Part shown: positions 53,733-61,122 of the stretch, piece after piece | How the letters are laid out: each line of letters begins with the position of its first letter | Numbering within the stretch: the first letter of the stretch is position 1 | Source: Nostoc sp. TH1S01 | Lineage (GTDB): Bacteria; Cyanobacteriota; Cyanobacteriia; Cyanobacteriales; Nostocaceae | Assembly: GCA_018993265.1 (NCBI GenBank) | Contig: JAGKSW010000035.1 | Span: 51,060 to 115,059 of the forward strand | DNA: 64,000 nucleotides | Direction of reading: 5' to 3' | Program-made: the position numbers and the translations under genes | Notes under the pieces: model-generated | Seen by the model: the letters and a program-made list of their open reading frames with translations, nothing else | Databases searched by the model: none | Told to the model about the DNA's origin: nothing

Positions 53733-53860
53733 ATAGGACTCATATTTGATTTCTGAAAAAAATCAGTACATCCAGGTCAGGCTTCTTTCCTATTCCCTAC
53801 TCCCTATTCCCTACTCCCTGCCTACACAACTAGATTCAGAAATCAAATCGGATTCCTATA
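53733..53860. mobile_element. MITE-like element with ~24-bp terminal inverted repeats, copy 2
   Basis: Its ends ATAGGACTCATATTTGATTT and AAATCAAATCGGATTCCTAT match those of 19951-20056. The interior holds heptamer-like TTCCCTACTCCC repeats instead of the other copy's interior. It is directly followed by a second MITE-like element. Confidence 0.6.
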
Positions 53861-53963
53861 TAGCAGTCCTAAATCATTTGTGAACAACGAGATCCCCGAC
53901 TTCTTTGAGAAGTCGGGGATCTGAGCCTCTCAATTTTTACAACTCACGTAGGATTGCTATATA
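53857..53963. mobile_element. MITE-like element with palindromic core
   Basis: The ends TATATAGCAGTCCT and AGGATTGCTATATA are inverted repeats. A 15-bp perfect stem, AGATCCCCGACTTCT with its complement (53890-53922, loop TTG), lies in the centre. Similar GATCCCCGACTTCTT palindromes are widespread in cyanobacterial spacers. Confidence 0.6.
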
Positions 53964-54074
53964 TGTCTCTGTTACCAGAAAATAACCTAAGATAGATGCG
54001 AAACATCTCGGTTTTATGAGAAATATTACAACACAAAAAAATCTGACAAGCAAATAATTAGGTATATATTAGTA

Positions 54075-54932
54075 GTGGCAAAAAAACAGTATAAACATAC
54101 TTGGAAACAAGAAATCAATGATATTGTCCGTGGGATTTGTGGAGGTTTTTTATTTGGAATTCCACTAATATATACTATGGAAGTATGGTGGATTGGTTCG
54201 CTAGCAAAACCGAGATTAATTGCACTAGCGATCGCCTTAATGTTTATTGTAGTTTTTTTACTCAATTATACAGATGGTTTTCGTAAACGCAGAAATACCT
54301 GGCGACTTGATGAAGCCGCAATAGATACTGTAGAAGCAATGGCTATTGGATTTGTTTGTTCTGCCTTTATGTTGTGGTTGTTACAAGAAATTACGCCAGA
54401 AACATCCTTAAAAGAATCACTAGGAAAAGTTGTATATGAAGGCGTACCATTTACCCTCGGTGTAGCATTAGCTAACCAATTTCTCCAAGAAGGTAATCAA
54501 AATAATTCAACATCAGCTACTCGTAAAAATAATTTACACGCCACATTAGCTGACTTAGGTGCAACTGTGATTGGTGCAACTGTGATTGCTTTTAATATTG
54601 CACCAACGGACGAAGTTCCGATGTTAGCAGCGGCCATATCTCCCCCTTGGTTATGGGTGTTAATGGCTGCATCTTTAGTCATTTCCTACGCTATTGTCTT
54701 TCAAGCTGGTTTTTCCGACCAAAAAAAACGTAGAGAGCAAAAAGGTATTTTTCAGCGCCCATTAAGTGAAACTACTATATCTTATTTAGTATCTTTGCTC
54801 GCAAGTGGAGCTATGCTATTTTTCTTCCAAAAGCTAACTTTATCAGACCCTTGGATGATGTGGTTGGAACATAGTTTAGTCTTAGGTCTACCTGCAACTA
54901 TTGGCGGCGCAGCGGGTAGGTTAGCAATATGA
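54075..54932 (+). CDS. TIGR02587-family membrane protein
   Basis: This 285-residue protein starts at GTG (54075). It has about seven hydrophobic helices (about 25-45, 51-68, 90-112, 130-148, 165-190, 193-213, 235-255) and the sequence IVRGICGGFLFGIPLIYTME typical of TIGR02587, an integral membrane family of unknown function. It overlaps the next gene by four bases (ATGA), and the next gene belongs to the family that always accompanies it. Confidence 0.88.
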   Translation: MAKKQYKHTWKQEINDIVRGICGGFLFGIPLIYTMEVWWIGSLAKPRLIALAIALMFIVVFLLNYTDGFRKRRNTWRLDEAAIDTVEAMAIGFVCSAFMLWLLQEITPETSLKESLGKVVYEGVPFTLGVALANQFLQEGNQNNSTSATRKNNLHATLADLGATVIGATVIAFNIAPTDEVPMLAAAISPPWLWVLMAASLVISYAIVFQAGFSDQKKRREQKGIFQRPLSETTISYLVSLLASGAMLFFFQKLTLSDPWMMWLEHSLVLGLPATIGGAAGRLAI

Positions 54933-55327
54933 TGGAAACCGAACCACAACCAGAACGCTCTTTAGCTGAGTGGATCACATTTGGAATAGCTTTATCTATT
55001 CTGGCAGTTGTGATTAGCTTAGTCGGGTATATATGGCTGAACGAAAAAAATCAGCCTCCTATTTTGTCGGTAAATCAAAAATCAGCAATTAGAGAAATTG
55101 ATGGGAAATTTTATGTTCCCTTTGAAATAGTGAATACTGGTGGTGAAACTGCTGAATCAGTTCAGATTATTGCTGAGTTACAAATTGCTGATCAAGTGGT
55201 AGAAACAGGAGAGCAACAAATCGATTTTTTATCTGATGGGGAGAAGGAAGAAGGTGCGTTTATTTTTAGTAAAAATCCCAGTCAAGGACAATTAAATGTG
55301 AGGGTGGCTAGCTATAAGTTGCCATAA
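54929..55327 (+). CDS. TIGR02588-family protein
   Basis: This 132-residue protein has one N-terminal transmembrane helix (about 17-37, LSILAVVISLVGYIWL). A beta-rich extracytoplasmic domain follows (about 45-130) with VPFEIVNTGGETAESVQIIA and the ISDGEK-type loop. Members of TIGR02588 occur only next to TIGR02587 genes, which is the case here. Together they probably form one membrane complex of unknown role. Confidence 0.88.
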   Translation: MMETEPQPERSLAEWITFGIALSILAVVISLVGYIWLNEKNQPPILSVNQKSAIREIDGKFYVPFEIVNTGGETAESVQIIAELQIADQVVETGEQQIDFLSDGEKEEGAFIFSKNPSQGQLNVRVASYKLP

Positions 55328-55438
55328 TTCCGGTGTAAGGATTTAGGAGTCAGAATATTTATCAAAATTAGAACAATGGTGACAAATTTTTCTAAATTCT
55401 GATTTCTGACTCCTGAGTGCTGAATTCTGACAGTTAAT

Positions 55439-56302
55439 TTATCTTTGATTTGCAATTTGTGGTGGCGGTAAGATGACTTTCTTAGCTAAACCCAAACTTT
55501 TTAAAGCTTTAATACTCCACCAAGTGATGTCAATCTCCCACCACTGAAAGCCAGATTTGGCTACATGAGGAAAAGTATGATGGTTGTTGTGCCAGCCTTC
55601 GCCATGAGTTAAAAGTGATACCCACCATAAGTTACGAGCTTCATCGTTGGCATCAAAGGTGCGATAACCCCAAATGTGTGATGCAGAATTGACAAACCAA
55701 GTAGAGTGCCACAACAATACTGCTCGCACAAACATTCCGTAGACTACAAAAGACCAGCCGCCTAAAGCATATAACAATAATCCCAAGGGAATTTGCAACA
55801 ATAAAAAGTAGCGATCTAGCCAGCGGTAGAAAGGTTGTCTTTCTAAATCTGGGGCGTATTTTTTATAGGTTTCATAATCAAAAAACTCAGGCCGGGGATA
55901 CATAATCCACAGCATATGGCTCCACCAAAATCCCCGCTTGGCAGAGTAGGGATCTAAGTTAATATCTTCTGTATGGGCATGGTGCTGGCGGTGTCCACCA
56001 ATCCAAAAAATCGGCCCACCTTGAAGTGCTAAGGCTCCGATAACAGCGATCGCATATTCTAACCACTTGGGTACTTGGAAACTCCGATGGCTTAACAGTC
56101 GATGATATCCTAAGCAGATGCCAATACTCCCGAATAACCAATGGAGAAATACCAGCAATCCTAGCGCCGACCAAGAAAAAAACCAAGGAGCCAACAGAGC
56201 TAAGGCGTGAATAGTCGCAAAAAAAGCTACATTCACCCATCTGAGGCGAGGCGAATTTCTTGTCTCAGGCGCAACCGCCAGATATTTTGCAGTCATAAAC
56301 AT
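55439..56302 (-). CDS. desC: Delta-9 acyl-lipid desaturase
   Basis: This protein has about 288 residues from the ATG at 56302 (another at 56296). The open frame extends to 56368 but without family similarity. It has hydrophobic helices and the three His boxes HRLLSHRS, HRQHHAH and HNNHH that bind the di-iron centre. It introduces the first double bond in membrane fatty acids. The TetR-family gene is divergent from it, and two palindromes lie between the starts. Confidence 0.93.
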   Translation of the reverse strand: MFMTAKYLAVAPETRNSPRLRWVNVAFFATIHALALLAPWFFSWSALGLLVFLHWLFGSIGICLGYHRLLSHRSFQVPKWLEYAIAVIGALALQGGPIFWIGGHRQHHAHTEDINLDPYSAKRGFWWSHMLWIMYPRPEFFDYETYKKYAPDLERQPFYRWLDRYFLLLQIPLGLLLYALGGWSFVVYGMFVRAVLLWHSTWFVNSASHIWGYRTFDANDEARNLWWVSLLTHGEGWHNNHHTFPHVAKSGFQWWEIDITWWSIKALKSLGLAKKVILPPPQIANQR

Positions 56303-56400
56303 TTCCGTTGAGGGATCATGAAGTGATTTGCTGGGATTTGGGTAAACTTCCCCAAGAAATTTCCCCATTCTGTAAACTAGTTCGTTACAGTGAACTTAAG

Positions 56401-56413
56401 CAAGTATCACTTA
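56401..56413. promoter_or_regulatory. Putative TetR operator, site 1
   Basis: CAAGTATCACTTA is CAAGT-N3-ACTTR, matching the second site at 56448-56460. It lies between the desC and TetR starts. Confidence 0.45.
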
Positions 56414-56447
56414 CATTAGGCATCGTAACAACTATTGGTTTTTTATG

Positions 56448-56460
56448 CAAGTGGCACTTG
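56448..56460. promoter_or_regulatory. Putative TetR operator, site 2
   Basis: CAAGTGGCACTTG lies within the longer perfect palindrome ATGCAAGTGGCACTTGCAT (56445-56463) and ends 12 bases before the TetR start codon. This fits autorepression. Confidence 0.5.
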
Positions 56461-56471
56461 CATTATTTCTT

Positions 56472-57689
56472 ATGGCATCTCAATCAATTTCAGCCCGTCA
56501 ACGTCTGATTCAAGCAGCACTAGAATTATTTACTACACAAGGGGTTAGCAATACTACTACCCGTCAAATTGCCGAAAAAGCTGGAGTCAATGAAGTGACA
56601 TTATTTCGTCATTTCGGGAATAAACATGGGCTACTTTTAGCAGTATTAGAAGAATCAGCAGCTTTTAAGGATTTGGGAGAATCTTTAGTCAAGCGGGCTA
56701 CTCCTCCTGGTAACGTTTATCAAGCTCTGAAAGATTATGCAAGTGATAGCTTACATACATTAGAACGAGTCCCAGAGTTTGTGCGGTCTGTGGTGGGTGA
56801 AGCAGACCAATTTCCCGCCGAAAATCGCCGCGCTTTGGGCAGAGGCTTAACAGAAGCTAACCGCTATGTAGCGCAGTATTTAGCGACTGTCATCCAACAG
56901 GGAGACATCAATACCTATCTGCCGGCAGAAAAATTAGCCAGCTTACTCAACGGCATGATTTTGGGATATGCGGTGATCGAATTCACAAGCGAATTTCATG
57001 AACTATGGGAAGATCGAGATGATTTTTTAGAAAATTTAGTGGAGTTGTTTTTACATGGAGCAATGTCTACTGCTCCGCAATTGGCAAAAGAAGCCGCAAT
57101 TACCAACGAAGTAGCTGATTTACCTGCGATTTTAGTCCATAAAATTTTGCAAAACTCCAGGAAAGCGGGAATACAAGATTATGCTTTAGCATACCTGTTA
57201 TTTGGTGCTGGTTTATCTGTTTCCGAGATAATCGGCTTGCAGCGATCGCACCAAATTTCCGATTTCCAAGGACTAATTCTGCAAATCACTACCCCAACCT
57301 TACCCCGCCAAGTTCCTGTGAACCAGTGGATTTTGGGTAAACACTACGGTTCCTATACCAACAATCCTTTGATGAAATGGCTGAAAAGTCGCAAAGATCA
57401 TCATCCTGCGATTTTTATTGACAATGTAGGTAATGCTATTTCTGAGTCAGAATTGCTGCAACGTTGGGAGATTTGGACTCAAGAATTGTTAACACCCCAA
57501 GGTAAACCACCAGAAATTGCCCAAGCACAACAAACATGGTGTGTAGAAATGTTAATGCGAGGTGTGACTTTAGAAGAATTAAGTATTTTGACAGGTTGCG
57601 ATCGCTCTCAATTGCAGCCTTATGCCCGCCGCGCCAAAGAAAAAGCAGCCCTAGAAGCAGCAATTCGTTTAGATCATAAGCCAGCATAA
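56472..57689 (+). CDS. TetR/AcrR regulator fused to a degenerate tyrosine-recombinase-like domain
   Basis: This protein has 405 residues from the ATG at 56472; an upstream ATG at 56445 lies inside the operator palindrome. Residues about 6-70 form the TetR helix-turn-helix (ARQRLIQAALELFTTQGVSN, TTRQIAEKAGVNEVTLFRHF), and about 75-195 the ligand domain. Residues about 225-400 resemble a XerC-type catalytic domain: YLLFGAGLSVSEIIGL, a central loop with WILGKHYGSYTNNPLMKWL, then WCVEMLMRGVTLEELSILTG. The catalytic Arg, HxxR and final His are not retained, so it cannot cut DNA. It is probably a regulator of desC. Confidence 0.85.
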   Translation: MASQSISARQRLIQAALELFTTQGVSNTTTRQIAEKAGVNEVTLFRHFGNKHGLLLAVLEESAAFKDLGESLVKRATPPGNVYQALKDYASDSLHTLERVPEFVRSVVGEADQFPAENRRALGRGLTEANRYVAQYLATVIQQGDINTYLPAEKLASLLNGMILGYAVIEFTSEFHELWEDRDDFLENLVELFLHGAMSTAPQLAKEAAITNEVADLPAILVHKILQNSRKAGIQDYALAYLLFGAGLSVSEIIGLQRSHQISDFQGLILQITTPTLPRQVPVNQWILGKHYGSYTNNPLMKWLKSRKDHHPAIFIDNVGNAISESELLQRWEIWTQELLTPQGKPPEIAQAQQTWCVEMLMRGVTLEELSILTGCDRSQLQPYARRAKEKAALEAAIRLDHKPA

Positions 57690-57694
57690 TATTA

Positions 57695-57732
57695 AGTGCT
57701 GAGTGCTGAGTGCTGAGTGCTGAGTGCTGAGT
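57695..57732 (+). repeat. STRR (GTGCTGA)5
   Basis: Five to six tandem copies of the heptamer GTGCTGA lie directly after the TetR fusion gene, followed by degenerate CTCTAAC heptamers. It is the longest such array in the window. Confidence 0.85.
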
Positions 57733-57876
57733 AAAAAGACTAGCCTCTAACCTCTAACCCCTGTTTCCTATTCATTAAGTCTGTCTTATAGTAGATGCCT
57801 AATAGATGTATAAAAATGAGACTTAGCTAAAATCACCTCTTGCTTTGTTTTATGATGATGCTCATCCAGAAAGTTC

Positions 57877-58341
57877 ATGAATCAGAAAATCAGGAAAATC
57901 TTCAAGCAGTCGGGAGTCATTCCTTATAGAGTGCAGAACGGCAACATCGAAATCTTACTGATTACAACCCGCGATCGCAATAATTGGGTAATTCCCAAAG
58001 GCGGAATTGCCAAAGGCATGAGTCCGCCTGCTTCTGCCGCCAAAGAAGCTTGGGAAGAAGCAGGTATCATTGGACAAGTAGATATCAACGCCGTAGGTAG
58101 TTACAGATATCGCAAACGTGGCAAAATCTACCGAGTGCAGATGTATTTATTGTTAGTTGAAATGCTGAGTGAAGATTATCCTGAAGCTGGGCAAAGACAG
58201 CGAGAATGGTTAGATGTTAACATTGCCATTCAAATGGTGAAGCAAAATTCCCTCAAACGAATTTTAAAAGTATTTCTTCAGTCAGAATTTTACTTTTGTC
58301 AGTCATCTATTATGAACAAAAATGGCAGCAGAATGGGATGA
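57877..58341 (+). CDS. NUDIX hydrolase
   Basis: This 154-residue protein has a Nudix box at about 48-70 (GGIAKGMSPPASAAKEAWEE then AG). It keeps the EEAG metal-binding core and has Lys for Arg at the RE position, a variant seen in diphosphoinositol-type members. QSGVIPYRVQNGNIEILLIT starts the fold. It removes nucleotide-diphosphate-linked moieties; the substrate is unknown. Its end overlaps the convergent VanY gene by 39 bases. Confidence 0.88.
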   Translation: MNQKIRKIFKQSGVIPYRVQNGNIEILLITTRDRNNWVIPKGGIAKGMSPPASAAKEAWEEAGIIGQVDINAVGSYRYRKRGKIYRVQMYLLLVEMLSEDYPEAGQRQREWLDVNIAIQMVKQNSLKRILKVFLQSEFYFCQSSIMNKNGSRMG

Positions 58342-59067
58342 GCCAATAAAACGCCAATGCCAAGGTTCGTAGCTCACACCTTGGGAATTATTTTTTGGAA
58401 ATGAAAGCTCAAACCCAAATTCTTTAGCGTGGAGGTTTAACCACGAAAACGCTCTGGTTTCAGCAAATTTATTAGTTAAATCCTGTGTTGGTAAATTTCC
58501 ATCTGCAAGATCAATAGCGTAACCTGTATGATGTTCACTATAGCCAGGAGGCGCACTTATCTTAGCAGCAGCTTCAGGTGAACCCTGTTTCTGAATCTGT
58601 TTTTGAAGGAGTTCTTCTTGAGCAGTAACGGAACGAAAACCAGATACAGGAATAATCCATACTCCATCATCTCGTGCTGCGTTGATTAGCTTCATCAAAG
58701 CTAAGGCCGCTTCCGATTCTAATTTTTCAAATCTTTGATTTTCACCTTTAGCATAACTACCAATAATCATCATTTGTTCAGGACGACTCTCGATATAGCG
58801 AAAATGCCCAAACTTACTTTCATTTGATGTCTCTGGTAATGTAGAGATGGATAATGAATTAGTAGTTGAGGGTATAGGAGAAGGTACGTTATTCGGTTGC
58901 TGAGAAATTGTCGAAATTGAACTATTGTGTATAATTGAGGATTTTTGCTTAATAAATTTTACTATTGTATGACCATTGAGAATAATTCCAAATGTTATTA
59001 AGATTACTGGGAGTACAAAACGCAGCCAAGACCATAACCTATTGAGAAACTTCATTATTTTCCTCAA
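58303..59067 (-). CDS. VanY-type D-alanyl-D-alanine carboxypeptidase (M15)
   Basis: This protein has 254 residues. An N-terminal membrane anchor (about 12-32) and a Ser/Pro linker are followed by an M15B peptidase domain (about 95-250). It has VSGFRSVTAQEELLQ, the zinc ligands in SEHHTGYAIDLAD (His-x6-Asp) and EPWHWRF (the third His). It trims peptidoglycan stem peptides in the periplasm. The start overlaps the upstream gene by 29 bases, so they are co-transcribed. Confidence 0.9.
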   Translation of the reverse strand: MRKIMKFLNRLWSWLRFVLPVILITFGIILNGHTIVKFIKQKSSIIHNSSISTISQQPNNVPSPIPSTTNSLSISTLPETSNESKFGHFRYIESRPEQMMIIGSYAKGENQRFEKLESEAALALMKLINAARDDGVWIIPVSGFRSVTAQEELLQKQIQKQGSPEAAAKISAPPGYSEHHTGYAIDLADGNLPTQDLTNKFAETRAFSWLNLHAKEFGFELSFPKNNSQGVSYEPWHWRFIGSSHSAAIFVHNR

Positions 59068-61096
59068 CGTTAGCTATTTTCCATCCTTCTTGCTCAAACT
59101 GCAAAGTGAAGAGATATAGACCAGCAGTGGAGCGACTATTTTTAATATCTATACGGTTGTTAACAAAGAGTCTAAAAGATTCACTAACTTGCATATAAAT
59201 CTTGACTTGATTGTTTTCTACAAATACATCTCCAACAGTTTGAATGACAGGTGTATCATATTCGTTAAAAGCGTTATCTTTGCTTAAATTTTGTATATCT
59301 TTTAACAACTTATTTCTATATTTACCGGTTGTATATTGAGAAACAATTTGCTGATTATAGCTAGATCCCAAAGCCTGCTTTTTGCCATCCTTTAGCCATA
59401 ATGAAATCAAACTTTCAGCTTGTGATTTAGTTATAGTTAACGTATTTCCAGTTTCCAGTGGTTTTGAGATAGGATTTGATTGAGCAATAGGTGGAGCTTC
59501 AGGTTCTAAAATAGCCAGCACAGGAGCATCATTGACAAGAATACTAATTTTTTGACTACCTATTTTTATTCCATTATTGGCAATAATTTTTAATTCATCT
59601 TGTCCTGCATAGTTTTGAGTTTGGTATGTAACTCCGTTAGGATTTTTCAAAATATTATTAATTCTAGTAATATTATCCTTAATAATTACTTTATTTGTTT
59701 TATTATTACTAATACTATTTGCTGGTAAACCATCAGGTATATTCGTGTTGACTTCAATTTTACTTTTAGAAGATTCAGAAACTTCAAGAGTGAGAGTGAT
59801 ATTCTGATATTTTGGATCACTAATGCTAATACCGCTAATTACTTGTTTCGTGTTTTCTTGGGTAATTATTTGAGGATTAGTAATAGTAATTACAGGAGGT
59901 GGATTAATAGGATTAACATTGATGCGAGTAAACTTACTCAGAATTGGTGTATTTGGAGCTAAGGGAGGCCAAAATAAACCCTTATCTGAGTTCGTAAAAT
60001 TCACTGCAACAGTGAGATTATCTTCACCACTGAAATCTTTATTTCCTCGATAGATAATACCATTTGCTATAGTCTTGTTAATCTCTGCAACAGTTCCGTT
60101 TAGCGTAACCTTTAATGTTTTATTACCACTAATTTGATTTGCAGTTAAACCATTAACTACATTATCTTTAACAGTAATTGTTCCTTGTGAAACTTCAATA
60201 TTAACATTAAGTGTTTCTTGCTCAGGAATACGGATACTGATTCCATTAATAGAAAAATCAGTGCTTTCTTGAGCAGGTATAGGTTGAGTATTAGGGAGAA
60301 CAATATCTTCTTTGTTGGAAATGAAATGAATAGGGACAAGAAGAGATTTACTAACACCCCCATCACCATCAGTAATTATAAACTCTAATTTACGAGTACC
60401 AAATTCAATATTTTCGGATATATACTGGTATGCAATATTACGAAGTACAGCGTTCACAGCTTCTCTATTAGCGTTGGTGTTAAACACAATTTTTAGTGGA
60501 TTGACACCTTCACCACCTTCAAGAGTACCTATAAGATTTCCTTTATAGGTAATATTTTTGTTATTAACGTTAACATCGTTATTATTAAAGATACTAATGC
60601 AATCTCTATCTGTTCCCTTTTCCGTAAATTTAATGCTGAACTCACCTGTATCGAAGTCAGGAGATTGTTGATCTTGAAGTTCAACAAATTGTAGTGGAAT
60701 CAGAAAAGATTCCCCTTCTTGTGTACAACTTTCTACTGTTGCTATCGACATTTTTTGTGAACTGATAGCTTTGCTTACCTCTATTCCAATTAGAATTAAT
60801 GAAATTACTATTCCCAATGATATCCACAAACCATATTTGTAAAGAAAAAGACTTGGTTTTAATAATTTTGAAATAGTTTTTATTTCATCGCCGTCTCTAC
60901 TATCCCATCTACGCAATACAAATTCAGTTGCATCCTTGCGAGATTCATACTGTTCATGTGCTTCGGGTAATAAGCCACTGATAATAACCCTGTAGTAATT
61001 TCTGTCACTTTTTTGTAAAAAAGTTACTATAAAAGCTACAATTTCAGCACCAAAAATACTGAGCCAAGATTGATAAATTAACTTTTTCGGAAACAT
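59039..61096 (-). CDS. Large membrane protein with cadherin-like repeats and an ARC6-like (IMS/DUF4101) C-terminus
   Basis: This protein has 685 residues. One hydrophobic helix near the start (about 12-27) and a clear one at about 92-112 anchor it. The following part (about 125-560) is beta-rich with at least three cadherin-like repeats, each with GLTANQISGNK/GLPANSISNNK-type loops and IITDGDGG or INVNDAP-like ends. The last ~125 residues (AESLISLWLKDGKKQALGSS to the end) resemble the IMS domain of ARC6-like division proteins. It is co-oriented with the VanY gene and the amyloid-motif genes. The function is unknown; a surface role is likely. Confidence 0.65.
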   Translation of the reverse strand: MFPKKLIYQSWLSIFGAEIVAFIVTFLQKSDRNYYRVIISGLLPEAHEQYESRKDATEFVLRRWDSRDGDEIKTISKLLKPSLFLYKYGLWISLGIVISLILIGIEVSKAISSQKMSIATVESCTQEGESFLIPLQFVELQDQQSPDFDTGEFSIKFTEKGTDRDCISIFNNNDVNVNNKNITYKGNLIGTLEGGEGVNPLKIVFNTNANREAVNAVLRNIAYQYISENIEFGTRKLEFIITDGDGGVSKSLLVPIHFISNKEDIVLPNTQPIPAQESTDFSINGISIRIPEQETLNVNIEVSQGTITVKDNVVNGLTANQISGNKTLKVTLNGTVAEINKTIANGIIYRGNKDFSGEDNLTVAVNFTNSDKGLFWPPLAPNTPILSKFTRINVNPINPPPVITITNPQIITQENTKQVISGISISDPKYQNITLTLEVSESSKSKIEVNTNIPDGLPANSISNNKTNKVIIKDNITRINNILKNPNGVTYQTQNYAGQDELKIIANNGIKIGSQKISILVNDAPVLAILEPEAPPIAQSNPISKPLETGNTLTITKSQAESLISLWLKDGKKQALGSSYNQQIVSQYTTGKYRNKLLKDIQNLSKDNAFNEYDTPVIQTVGDVFVENNQVKIYMQVSESFRLFVNNRIDIKNSRSTAGLYLFTLQFEQEGWKIANVEENNEVSQ

Positions 61097-61122
61097 AACA
61101 AATTTTATTTACGAAACAATTT

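Noticed and set aside
57695..57732. Possible CRISPR-like array
   Set aside because: It is a simple 7-bp tandem repeat without spacers, an STRR. No CRISPR array was seen anywhere in the window.
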